From positions 91,118 through 155,117 of the forward strand of contig NZ_LPWE01000004.1 of the NCBI RefSeq assembly GCF_001723355.1: a stretch of 64,000 nt of DNA. The letters are read 5' to 3'. Positions 19,661 through 27,158 of the stretch are shown here, piece after piece. A program made the position numbers and the translations under genes. The notes under the pieces were generated by a model. That model was not told the DNA's origin. It worked only from the letters and a program-made list of their open reading frames with translations, and made no database searches. The number at the start of each line of letters is the position of its first letter. The first letter of the stretch is position 1. This stretch comes from Methyloceanibacter stevinii (lineage in GTDB: Bacteria; Pseudomonadota; Alphaproteobacteria; Rhizobiales; Methyloligellaceae).

Positions 19661-19816
19661 GCTGACGAAACGGCTTTGCGCTACGGGGGGATTAAGCGCG
19701 GGGGCCGTTCGAGTGCTTTTGGCGGCTGCTGCCCACCTCGGGGGGCGGAGAGGGTCAGAAGGCCGCCGGTCGTCTCTCTTGGTCAGTGACAACAAGATAG
19801 GTGATGGCGCGAAAAG

Positions 19817-19840
19817 GCGCTGTGCATTCCGTCACAGCGC
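19817..19840 (-). terminator. Minus-strand intrinsic terminator candidate
   Basis: On the minus strand an 8-bp perfect stem (GCGCTGTG / CACAGCGC, 8-base loop) is followed by CTTTTC. It starts 14 bases after the stop of the small ORF at 19854-20015, which supports that ORF being transcribed. Confidence 0.5.
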
Positions 19841-19853
19841 GGCAGTCCAACGC

Positions 19854-20015
19854 TCAGCGGCCGCTCTGCCTTGACCGTGCGATACGGTTAACCGTCTCGG
19901 ATTCAACGAAGAACTGCCAAGGTGCGGCCGGGATTCGCCCATTTTGCGGCTTCAATCGTCCCTTACCCACCTGCGCCTTGGCGGCTGTGCGGTGCGGCGT
20001 GTGACTTTCGTCCAT
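19854..20015 (-). CDS. Possible small protein of 53 residues, unrecognised
   Basis: ATG 20015 has GGGGGA five bases upstream, and the stop is followed by a hairpin with a T run. The product is basic, with no membrane segment or signal peptide, and shows APWQFFVESETVNRI as its least random stretch. I do not recognise it. Third-position GC is lower than in neighbouring genes, which weakens the case. The rest of the 670-base gap between the regulator and the hydrolase shows only the hairpins noted here. Confidence 0.35.
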   Translation of the reverse strand: MDESHTPHRTAAKAQVGKGRLKPQNGRIPAAPWQFFVESETVNRIARSRQSGR

Positions 20016-20130
20016 TGATTCCCCCACCGTCCGGACCATCTAGCATGAGATCGAGGCGCCCCTTATCCAAAGGTTAAGCGGAGCTCCGAGATCGAAAGAC
20101 GCCATTAGGCAAGCATAAACTCTGGTATTG

Positions 20131-20150
20131 GGAACTCATTGGAGAGTTCC
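20131..20150. promoter_or_regulatory. Palindrome upstream of the hydrolase gene
   Basis: GGAACTC and GAGTTCC form a 7-base inverted repeat separated by six bases, about 95 bases before the hydrolase start in an AT-richer stretch. It could be an operator or a short hairpin; no matching regulator family is recognised. Confidence 0.3.
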
Positions 20151-20243
20151 ATCGGATGAATGACCCGTTCAGGCGCCATTCATACATGGTCCGTATTTTG
20201 CGGGCCGACCAATAATAAAGATAAGAGAGGCGCAGACAGGGTC

Positions 20244-21125
20244 ATGTTGAACCTTATTCTAGCTCTTTTCGTGATTTTCGCGCTGTTTTGCATCGTGGCA
20301 CGGCTGCTTCATCGCTATTTCCTCTATGTGCCGGACCGCACGCGCATCAACCCGCGCGAAGCCGGCCTGACGGGCGTCGACGAGATCGTCTTCAAGTCTG
20401 GCGACGGCAAGAAGCTGATCGCCTGGTACCGCCCGGCTGCGCAGGGTAAGCGCACGCTCCTGTACTTCCCCGGCAACAGCGGCAACGTCGCTGCCCGGGC
20501 GGGGAAGATCAAAGCCATCGCCGCAGACGGCTACGGCGTCTTCATCGTCAACTATCGCGGCTTTGGCGGGTCGTCCGGCCGTCCCTCGGAGAAACGTATC
20601 GTGAGGGACGCTGTCAGCGCCTACGACGCCTTGCGCGGGCTCGGCGTGCCGCCCCGTGACATCGTGCTCTACGGCGAGTCGCTCGGCACCGGCGTCGCGA
20701 CCCAGGTCTGTCAGCAGCGTGAGGCCGAGGCCCTGGTGCTGGAATCGCCGTTCACCTCTGTCGTCGACGTGGGCAAGCTGGCCTGGCCGCTTCTGCCGCT
20801 GCAGCAGATCATGGTCGATCAGTATCGCACCATCGACCGCATCGGCTCCGTGGACGTGCCGCTCTTCATCGTCCATGGCGGCCGCGATGCGGTTATCCCG
20901 CTCGATATGGCGCGCCGCGTGTTCCATGCGGCCAGCGATCCGAAGACCCTCACGGTCGTGCCGCGCGCCGGACACAACGATCTGTTCGAGCAGGGGGCTT
21001 GGGCACGGGTCCGCGACTTCCTGGCCGGTCTCGGCGCCGAAGCGGTGCCCGCGGTCGAAACCCAAAACGCGGCCCGCGCCGGCCGGCCGGTGGAGATTCC
21101 GGCCGCCGCCGCAGCGGAGCGCTAG
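20244..21125 (+). CDS. Membrane-anchored alpha/beta hydrolase (BEM46-like)
   Basis: 293 residues. One N-terminal membrane helix (LILALFVIFALFCIVARLL), then an alpha/beta hydrolase core: LLYFPGNSGNVAAR, VFIVNYRGFGGSSGRPSE, the nucleophile elbow LYGESLGTG with Ser, FIVHGGRDAVIPL with the likely acid, and AGHNDLF with the catalytic His. This order matches BEM46/ABHD13-like hydrolases of unknown physiological substrate. Start ATG 20244 precedes the membrane helix directly; an upstream in-frame codon adds 28 unlike residues. Confidence 0.88.
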   Translation: MLNLILALFVIFALFCIVARLLHRYFLYVPDRTRINPREAGLTGVDEIVFKSGDGKKLIAWYRPAAQGKRTLLYFPGNSGNVAARAGKIKAIAADGYGVFIVNYRGFGGSSGRPSEKRIVRDAVSAYDALRGLGVPPRDIVLYGESLGTGVATQVCQQREAEALVLESPFTSVVDVGKLAWPLLPLQQIMVDQYRTIDRIGSVDVPLFIVHGGRDAVIPLDMARRVFHAASDPKTLTVVPRAGHNDLFEQGAWARVRDFLAGLGAEAVPAVETQNAARAGRPVEIPAAAAAER

Positions 21126-21299
21126 CGCTCGGTTCTCATCATCCCTCGTGGGCTCCATGGCCGGCACGGACCTCCGCGCCGGCCATTTTTGTGCGCGGGT
21201 TTCCGGCCGAGGACCGCGCCACCTGAGGGACGTCTGGCGTCCAATTTGCAAGGCTCAGCGATGAAGCACGCAACAGCCGTCAGAAATGAGGATTTCGCG

Positions 21300-21740
21300 A
21301 TGACCGAGATAGCGCCGACCCAACCGCTCGTTCCCTATGTCGTATGCGGGCTCAACGAGATCCCGAGCAAGCGCGCCAAGGACTTTCGGCTGGGCCGTAT
21401 CGAAAACGGTGAGGTGAAGCACTGGTCGATCGTCATCTACCGCCTGGGCCAGCAGGTCTACGGCTACGAAAACCAGTGTCCCCATGAGGGCGTCGGCTTC
21501 GATTTCGGCGGTGAGCGCTTCGTCAACGACAACGGCAGCCTCCTCATGTGCGGCAAGCATGGCGCGTTGTTCAACCCCGGCACTGGCGAGTGCATCGACG
21601 GTCCTTGTGTGGGGCAGTCGCTGAAGCCGGTGAACCTCGTCGTGCTCGATGACGATGTGTGCATCGTCGGCGTCGAACTGGCCGGCGATGACATCGACGA
21701 AGACGACGAGGTGTCACTCTGCGAGGACGCAGGCGTCTAG
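21300..21740 (+). CDS. Rieske [2Fe-2S] ferredoxin-like protein
   Basis: 146 residues. The cluster ligands are visible as NQCPHEGVGF and LLMCGKHGALFNPGTGEC, the Cys-x-His and Cys-x2-His pairs of a Rieske centre. The C-terminus is acidic (GDDIDEDDEVSL). It is soluble and stands alone, so its redox partner, perhaps an oxygenase elsewhere, is unknown. ATG 21300 has GAGG eight bases upstream; ATG 21261 with AAGG is an alternative that adds 13 residues. Converges tail-to-tail with an unrecognised gene 26 bases away. Confidence 0.88.
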   Translation: MTEIAPTQPLVPYVVCGLNEIPSKRAKDFRLGRIENGEVKHWSIVIYRLGQQVYGYENQCPHEGVGFDFGGERFVNDNGSLLMCGKHGALFNPGTGECIDGPCVGQSLKPVNLVVLDDDVCIVGVELAGDDIDEDDEVSLCEDAGV

Positions 21741-21765
21741 GGGACCCGGCAGAGACTGCCTGGTG

Positions 21766-22356
21766 CTAGACGGGGCGGTTCTCGTTGCGGTTCTTGACCG
21801 GCTCCATCTCCTCGACGCCCTTTTCGAAGCTGATTTCCTCGAACGTGTCGTCGAATTTGAGGGCGGCGTCCAAGACATAGGCCGTCTTGTCCACGGTGCT
21901 CATCTTCTTCACGTCGTTCTTTTCGATTCTGAGCAGTTCGAGCATTTCCTTCCAAACCGACGATTCATCGCACGGGAAGACGTAGAAGCTCTTGCCGTCC
22001 ACGGTGACTGAGAACGTCTTGCTGAGGTCCACGTTGTTGCAGAACATGAAGTACTTGCCGTCGGGGCCCAGGAGGTCGCCCATGACGTCGACCACGTCCT
22101 GCAGATATTCGAAGTTGTGGAGGTAACCCGCCATGACCGGTATGTGCTCATCGCCCTTGTTGGAGAGGGTCAGGATCTGCTCCATGCAGAACTCCGGCGG
22201 CCGCGCCTCGTCGGCGAGTTTTTCCTGAAACTTCAGAGCGAAATCGCCGCGATAGGCGAAGCGGTCCCCGTCGGTGGTGGGGGCTTTCAAGACCGCATTG
22301 AAGAGGCGGCCCTCGTTCTCCAAACGGCCATAAGGCGTTTGATCAATCGTCGTCAT
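21766..22356 (-). CDS. Conserved-looking protein of unknown function
   Basis: 196 residues, soluble, acidic, with no signal peptide or membrane helix. Mixed alpha/beta character, with aromatic-rich segments (GKYFMFCNNVDLSKTFSVTV, KSFYVFPCDESSVWKEML). Codon use is like that of its neighbours and it uses a clean ATG at 22356 rather than an earlier in-frame codon, so I take it as a real gene. I do not recognise the family. Its only neighbour within 30 bases is the convergent Rieske protein. Confidence 0.75.
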   Translation of the reverse strand: MTTIDQTPYGRLENEGRLFNAVLKAPTTDGDRFAYRGDFALKFQEKLADEARPPEFCMEQILTLSNKGDEHIPVMAGYLHNFEYLQDVVDVMGDLLGPDGKYFMFCNNVDLSKTFSVTVDGKSFYVFPCDESSVWKEMLELLRIEKNDVKKMSTVDKTAYVLDAALKFDDTFEEISFEKGVEEMEPVKNRNENRPV

Positions 22357-22528
22357 GGTGGTGTCCCGGTTTGTTGGTTTTCCGACGCAAACAGCGCCCA
22401 GGCGGGACAGATGCAAATGGCCTGCCGGTTTAGGTTCGGGACATTTTCTTGGCGCTACCGCGCTTCGCGCTACTTGAGCGCGTGTTCTTCGGCGGTATCG
22501 TGCAACTCAAGGCGCGCAGACACGACAA

Positions 22529-22551
22529 AGCCGGGAAGGATCTTCCCGGCT
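22529..22551 (-). terminator. Terminator after rpsU
   Basis: On the minus strand AGCCGGGAAG and CTTCCCGGCT form a 10-bp stem with a tiny loop, followed by TTTGT, 32 bases after the rpsU stop. Confidence 0.75.
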
Positions 22552-22582
22552 CTTGGCAGCGCTGTACTTCTGAAGAGTGGTC

Positions 22583-22813
22583 TTAGCGGCGGCCGCGGGG
22601 GCGTCCGCCAACGCCAGACTCACGCTGGGCCTTCTTACGGGCCAGCTTCCGCGCCCGGCGGATGGCCTCGGCCTTCTCGCGGGCACGCTTCTCGGAGGGC
22701 TTCTCGTAATAGTTACGGAGCTTCATCTCGCGGAAGATGCCTTCGCGCTGCATTTTCTTCTTCAGCGCCCGGAGGGCCTGATCGACATTGTTATCGCGAA
22801 CGACGACTTGCAC
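22583..22813 (-). CDS. rpsU: Small ribosomal subunit protein bS21
   Basis: 76 residues. [20 protein letters not shown] and [17 protein letters not shown] are the S21 signature, followed by a basic arginine- and lysine-rich tail typical of alphaproteobacterial members. S21 sits near the 3' end of 16S rRNA and aids initiation. It has its own terminator downstream and a separate upstream region, so it is probably monocistronic. Confidence 0.96.
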   Translation of the reverse strand: MQVVVRDNNVDQALRALKKKMQREGIFREMKLRNYYEKPSEKRAREKAEAIRRARKLARKKAQRESGVGGRPRGRR

Positions 22814-22959
22814 GCGTCTCTAATCTCCGAATTAGCGTTGATTTTGGGATTGGAGCGAAGCCACAGCAACCCATTTGCGGATCGCCTGAATCACGCATCC
22901 AGGGGGTGCTCTAGCAAACCTGCGGCGGGTTGTCCAGACCGCGAGAGTGTCATCGGCGT

Positions 22960-24044
22960 CTATGTTTTAGGGGAAATTCGGTTGATATGGCCCATCTTGC
23001 GCCCGGCCGGGGTTCCGCCTTGCCGTAGAGATGCACTGCGGTGCCGGGTTCGGCGGCGTATTGGCGCCAGTTGTCCGCGTCGCTGCCGATCAGATTGGTC
23101 ATCACGGCGTCGCTGTGGCGGGCCACGTCGCCAAGGGGCCAGCCGCAAATGGCCCGGACGTGGTTCTCGAACTGGCTGACGAGGCAGGCATCCTGGGTCC
23201 AGTGCCCCGAATTATGGACGCGGGGGGCGATCTCGTTCACGGCAAGGGCAGGGCTCTCGCCGCCGGTCTGGAACATCTCCACGGTAAGGACGCCCACATG
23301 GCCGAGCGCCTCGGCGATCTTGCCGGCGATTGCTTGCGCCTCCGTCTCGAGCGCGGCCGGGATGTTCGCCGGGACCGTGCTGGTGTCGAGGATGCCGTCC
23401 TTGTGGACGTTCTCGACCACATCGTAGAAGCGCAAGGCTCCGTCCCGTCCGCGCACCGTCACGACCGAGAGCTCGCGCTCGAACGGGACCATGCCCTCCA
23501 GGATCGCCGGGGCCTCGCCGATGGACTCCCAGGCACTTTCGGCCTCGCAGAGCGTATGGATCCAAGCCTGTCCCTTGCCGTCATAGCCGAAGCGGCGGGT
23601 CTTGAGCAGGGCCGCCGGCGGTACAAGCAGGATCGACTCCTTCAGGTCCGCAAGCGTGTCGATGGCGGCATAGGGTGCAACGGCGATGCCGAGGCCGCTC
23701 ACGAAGTCCTTTTCGGCCAGCCGGTCCTGGGCGACCTCGAAGGATTTCACGGGCGGAAAGACCGGGCGTGGCCGCGCCGGCGCCTCCAAGGCGGCCGCGG
23801 GCACGTTCTCGAACTCGCACGTCACCACGTCCACTTGTCCGGCGAACCGGGCGACCGCGTCCAGATCGTCATAATGTCCGACGCTTCCCTTCGCTGCGAC
23901 GTGGAAGGCGGGGGCGTCCGGGGTGTCGTTGTAGATATGTGTCTTCAGGCCGAGCCGGCTGGCGGCAGCGGACAGCATGCGGCCGAGCTGGCCGCCGCCC
24001 AGAATGCCGATGGTGCTGCCGGGCGGCAGCGGCGCGTCAGTCAT
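22960..24044 (-). CDS. purK: N5-carboxyaminoimidazole ribonucleotide synthase, one frameshift
   Basis: 361 residues after restoring one base near 23004. ATP-grasp enzyme of purine synthesis that carboxylates AIR to N5-[19 protein letters not shown] opens the protein, then GYDGKGQ of the ATP-grasp loop, [10 protein letters not shown], and [20 protein letters not shown] with metal ligands. The frame break lies in the last 15 codons, where KMGHINRI continues in the next frame; a G run is one base short. The start overlaps the end of purE by eight bases, the usual purEK order. Confidence 0.94.
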
Positions 24045-24534
24045 TATCCTCGACGGTCTCGGCGACCGCGTCGGACTGGGCGCTGCGCCACGCCTCCAGT
24101 CGCGACGCCAAGCGGGCGTCCGACACGGCCAGGATGCTGGCGGCCAGAAGTCCCGCATTGGTGGCGCCAGCCTTGCCGATGGCAAGCGTGCCGACCGGGA
24201 CCCCGCCTGGCATTTGCGCGATGGACAGGAGGCTGTCTAGCCCTTTCAGGGATTTGCTTTCGACCGGCACACCAAGCACAGGCAGGGTCGTCATGGAGGC
24301 GGCCATGCCGGGTAGATGCGCGGCGCCGCCGGCGCCGGCGATGATGACTTTGAGGCCCCGGCCGCGCGCGCCCGTGGCGTAGTCGTAGAGCCGCTGCGGG
24401 GTGCGGTGGGCCGAGACGACTTTCGTCTCGTACGGCACCTTGAGCGCGTCCAGGATTTTTGCGGCTGCTTTCAGGGTGGGCCAGTCCGACCGGCTTCCCA
24501 TGATGATGCCGACGGAGGGGGTCGCCTCGCTCAT
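24037..24534 (-). CDS. purE: N5-carboxyaminoimidazole ribonucleotide mutase
   Basis: 165 residues, class I PurE, which converts N5-CAIR to CAIR. Motifs: [31 protein letters not shown] with the active-site region, [26 protein letters not shown] and [17 protein letters not shown]. Start ATG 24534 is used; an in-frame ATG at 24546 is possible. A terminator-like hairpin with seven Ts ends two bases before that earlier ATG, and a near-consensus promoter is 40 bases further upstream. Confidence 0.95.
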   Translation of the reverse strand: MSEATPSVGIIMGSRSDWPTLKAAAKILDALKVPYETKVVSAHRTPQRLYDYATGARGRGLKVIIAGAGGAAHLPGMAASMTTLPVLGVPVESKSLKGLDSLLSIAQMPGGVPVGTLAIGKAGATNAGLLAASILAVSDARLASRLEAWRSAQSDAVAETVEDND

Positions 24535-24547
24535 GCTTTCGCCCATC

Positions 24548-24568
24548 AAAAAAACCGCCCGAAGGCGG
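24548..24568 (-). terminator. Terminator-like hairpin in the purE leader
   Basis: On the minus strand CCGCC-TTCG-GGCGG is followed directly by TTTTTTT, a textbook intrinsic terminator with a UUCG tetraloop. It lies between the predicted promoter and purE with no other gene between, so it looks like an attenuator or a stabilising leader hairpin. Confidence 0.7.
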
Positions 24569-24585
24569 ATCGCGGAAAGCGCGCG

Positions 24586-24613
24586 ATTATAGGCGGGCCA
24601 GGGGGGTTGGCAA
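24586..24613 (-). promoter_or_regulatory. Predicted purEK promoter
   Basis: On the minus strand TTGCCA (24608-24613) and TATAAT (24586-24591) are 16 bases apart, close to the housekeeping sigma consensus. Transcription would start near 24579, giving a leader of about 45 bases before purE. Confidence 0.7.
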
Positions 24614-24753
24614 GGCGGGTTTCGGCTGGTTCTGGCATCAGGCTTAAGCTTTTCGAGCCCGCCATGTTTGCCTAGGCAGAAACAAACAAGCCAAGCGCCG
24701 GAAAAGGCGGCATGATTGGGATCTGCGATTCCGATCCGGAGCGAGAGAGCCGA

Positions 24754-25176
24754 ATGTCCGAACCCGTTGTTGTGCCCAAAGTAGACAAGCTGATGCGGCT
24801 GTTCCTGCGTGGGTCGGCGCTTCTGATCGTGCCGATCGCGCTCAATTACGGGCTCGCGCCGGCGAAGACGCTGCCGATGTTTCTGACCATGCCGGAGCTC
24901 GGGACGGATCAGACCCATATCTACCGGGGCGTCATGTGCCTCTATCTTGGCGTGGGGCTGTTTTGGGCCGTCTCGGCCTTCAAGCCCGAATGGCAGCGCG
25001 TCGCCGTGATCACGGTGATCGGCTTCGCCTGGTCCATCGCGGCCGGGCGGCTCATTAGCCTCGCGATCGATGGACGGCCGAGCCTGTTGCTGCTGATCTA
25101 TCTGGGTATCGAGATTTTTGCGGGGCTGCTGGGCCTTGCCGTCCTGGCGGCGGCCGACCGAAAGCTCAAGCGATAA
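24754..25176 (+). CDS. DUF4345-type integral membrane protein
   Basis: 140 residues with four predicted helices ([78 protein letters not shown]). [17 protein letters not shown] and [12 protein letters not shown] fit the DUF4345 family, of unknown function. ATG 24754 is preferred; an upstream in-frame ATG exists without a better ribosome site. Divergent from purEK and overlapping the end of the next minus-strand gene by 11 bases. Confidence 0.78.
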   Translation: MSEPVVVPKVDKLMRLFLRGSALLIVPIALNYGLAPAKTLPMFLTMPELGTDQTHIYRGVMCLYLGVGLFWAVSAFKPEWQRVAVITVIGFAWSIAAGRLISLAIDGRPSLLLLIYLGIEIFAGLLGLAVLAAADRKLKR

Positions 25177-25372
25177 TATCGGGAAGCAGTTCGTCTTCGA
25201 TCCGGATGATCTCGTCTTTCAGAAAGAGCTTCTTCTTTTTTAGTCGCTTGAGCTGCAATGCGTCCGCGCGGCCCGACTCCTCCAGCGCGTTGATCGCACT
25301 GTCCAGGTCGCGGTGCTCTTGTTTGAGCTTCCCCAGTACAGCCCGAAGCTCGCGGATCTCCTCGCTCTCCAT
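25166..25372 (-). CDS. YdcH family small coiled-coil protein (DUF465)
   Basis: 68 residues, almost wholly helical and charged: [22 protein letters not shown] and [20 protein letters not shown] match DUF465/YdcH. Function unknown. ATG 25372 is chosen because AAGGAG lies six bases upstream; an in-frame ATG at 25390 has no ribosome site. A second DUF465 gene lies 200 bases away on the other strand, so the pair is a divergent paralogous duplication. Confidence 0.85.
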   Translation of the reverse strand: MESEEIRELRAVLGKLKQEHRDLDSAINALEESGRADALQLKRLKKKKLFLKDEIIRIEDELLPDIIA

Positions 25373-25570
25373 CGGGCGCTCCTTGTTCATGTGGCCGGGA
25401 GTATCTTTCCGAACCTTAATTGGCGCAAGAGCCCGTCCGCCGGATCGCAGGTCCCGACGGTCCAATTCTTAAGGGTTGCGTCGAAACGACCGCCCAATCA
25501 GCCGTGATTAGACAAGGCCCGGTCTCTTTGTCAGAATAGTTACATCGACAATTCAATTCGGAGGTCCGGT

Positions 25571-25738
25571 ATGGCGTTAGAAGCGCATCTCGATGAATTG
25601 GCAGAGAAACACCGCGCTTTGGATCGCAAGATCGATGAAGAACAAGGAAGGCCCACGGCGGACGCCTTCAAAATCGCCGAACTGAAGCGCCGGAAGCTCT
25701 ACCTCAAAGACGAGATGGAACGCCTGAGACACAGTTAG
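25571..25738 (+). CDS. YdcH family small coiled-coil protein (DUF465), second copy
   Basis: 55 residues: HLDELAEKHRALDRKIDEE and IAELKRRKLYLKDEMERLR carry the DUF465 pattern seen in the divergent neighbour. GAGGT lies five bases before ATG 25571. Function unknown; a short cytoplasmic helical hairpin is expected. A plus-strand terminator candidate follows at 25877. Confidence 0.85.
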   Translation: MALEAHLDELAEKHRALDRKIDEEQGRPTADAFKIAELKRRKLYLKDEMERLRHS

Positions 25739-26039
25739 CCTCACGAGGTCTCGAGGCTTTTCAGCCCCAAGGCCATCGGCCTCCGTCCCCGGAGGCCTGA
25801 TCGAGAGAATTGCATTATTGCCGTGCCCGGCCTGTGGAAAACTCGCAGTGCTCCGCACGGTTGGGAGTTGTTGTTGCCACGCCCCTCTAGCCCCGCGCTA
25901 CGGCGTGGTTTTTTATTGTCCGGGCCCCTTTTATTGTCTGGCGGGTGGAACCGCGGGCCCGTCTTGACGTATCTCACTGGTGCCCGCGCAATCTGCGCTA
26001 TAGCTATGCCGGGCTCGAATCAAACTTGAGGCGGAGGCC
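25739..26039. other. Intergenic region with hairpins and a short direct repeat
   Basis: About 300 bases without a supported gene. It contains a perfect 8-bp hairpin (GGCCTCCG/CGGAGGCC, 25778-25797), the terminator at 25877-25914, and a repeat of TTTTATTGTC at 25911-25920 and 25929-25938. The end next to the cytochrome gene should hold its promoter. Confidence 0.5.
25877..25914 (+). terminator. Plus-strand intrinsic terminator
   Basis: CCACGCC (25877-25883) pairs with GGCGTGG (25902-25908) and is followed by a run of six Ts. It would end the transcript of the small DUF465 gene upstream. Confidence 0.6.
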
Positions 26040-26447
26040 ATGCGGCTGGGACTGGGCGGCTTTTTCGAACGCGGCGTGCTGACGGCGCTGCTGGTTTTCA
26101 CAACTCTGCCAGCGCTCGGCGCCGACGAAGACCCGACGGCCAAGGGCGAGGCGATGGCCAAGGGCGAGGCGATCGTGAGCGAGCATTGCGGCCGCTGCCA
26201 TGCGATCGGGGTGACAGGCGAGAGCCCCAACAAGGAAGCGCCGCCGTTCCGCGTTCTTTCCGAAAACTATCCCGTCGACGATCTGGCCGAATCGCTGGCC
26301 GAAGGCATCATGTCCGGGCATCCGGACATGCCCGTCTTCGTCTTCCAGCCCGACGAGGTGGATGCGATCATCGCCTATCTGCAGTCCATCCAGATCACGC
26401 CGGACGCGGTGCCGTCCACACCGGAGCCGGCGGACGCGCAAGGGTAG
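26040..26447 (+). CDS. Small periplasmic c-type cytochrome
   Basis: 135 residues with an N-terminal signal peptide (TALLVFTTLPALGA). The haem site is CGRCH near residue 50 in EHCGRCHAIGV, and a methionine suitable as sixth ligand lies in GHPDMPVFVF. EVDAIIAYLQSIQ is the usual C-terminal helix of class I cytochromes c. It stands alone, so its electron partner is unknown. A proline- and glutamate-containing tail of about 15 residues follows the fold. Confidence 0.9.
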   Translation: MRLGLGGFFERGVLTALLVFTTLPALGADEDPTAKGEAMAKGEAIVSEHCGRCHAIGVTGESPNKEAPPFRVLSENYPVDDLAESLAEGIMSGHPDMPVFVFQPDEVDAIIAYLQSIQITPDAVPSTPEPADAQG

Positions 26448-26481
26448 ATACGAGCCGACCCGCAGCGGGCGGATGCTGCGC

Positions 26482-26859
26482 TCAGATGTCGGCGGCGCCT
26501 TCCGGCCACATCAGCCAGTCGCGGGCTTCGGCGATTTGGTCCGGGGCGAAATGCTCGACCTCGCAGGTGATGAAGGGCGCTACGAAGCTGGACCACAGAT
26601 TGCGGATATGCGGGTCGCAGACGATGGCGATGCGGTTGAAATCCTTGAGGTGGCGGAGGCTGAACTTCACGTCGTGCCATAACGCGGCGGCATCCATGCC
26701 CTCGAAGTCGGAGATCTGTTCCAAGACGCGGACCTGACCATGGCGCGCAATGAAGGCTTCCAGCTTGTCCGCGACGCGGTCGAACTCCTCGGTCGACACC
26801 TTGCCGCCGATGTGGATTTCGACGGCCTGGGCATTGTCATGTTCGACATATGACAACAT
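26482..26859 (-). CDS. SpoIIAA-like (STAS fold) protein
   Basis: 125 residues. VEIHIGGKVSTEEFDRVADKLEAFIARHGQ and FNRIAIVCDPHIRNLW fit the SpoIIAA-like family (PF11964), STAS-related proteins that probably bind a lipophilic or protein partner. No signal peptide. It converges on the cytochrome gene, 34 bases away. The role cannot be read from sequence. Confidence 0.82.
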   Translation of the reverse strand: MLSYVEHDNAQAVEIHIGGKVSTEEFDRVADKLEAFIARHGQVRVLEQISDFEGMDAAALWHDVKFSLRHLKDFNRIAIVCDPHIRNLWSSFVAPFITCEVEHFAPDQIAEARDWLMWPEGAADI

Positions 26860-26895
26860 CTACGGAGTGTACCTCTCGATTGGCGGCAGTTGCCA

Positions 26896-26944
26896 AGACG
26901 GATTGGTCAAAATGACGGATCGTCAAAAGACGGAACGGTCGCCT
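26896..26944. repeat. Three tandem imperfect repeats
   Basis: GACGGATTGGTC, GACGGATCGTC and GACGGAACGGTC follow each other about every 15-17 bases within the 300-base gap upstream of both the SpoIIAA-like gene and the SH3 gene. The spacing suits a protein-binding array. Nothing else is recognisable in this gap. Confidence 0.45.
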
Positions 26945-27158
26945 GTCATGGATCGTGAGAGCGTGAGGGGCGTTGGAACGGGCATGGACGTCATCGCAAG
27001 TAAGACTATAGCGCCGGCGGGTCGGTTTTCGATGCAAGAACCGCTCGGACACTATCCAGAAGTAGGTGCTGCGGCCCCGTGCCGCTTCACGGAATTTTAG
27101 GGTTAACGAAGGCAGAATACTGGCCTAAGACACGCAATTGCCGCCTTTTCTCAGCCAA

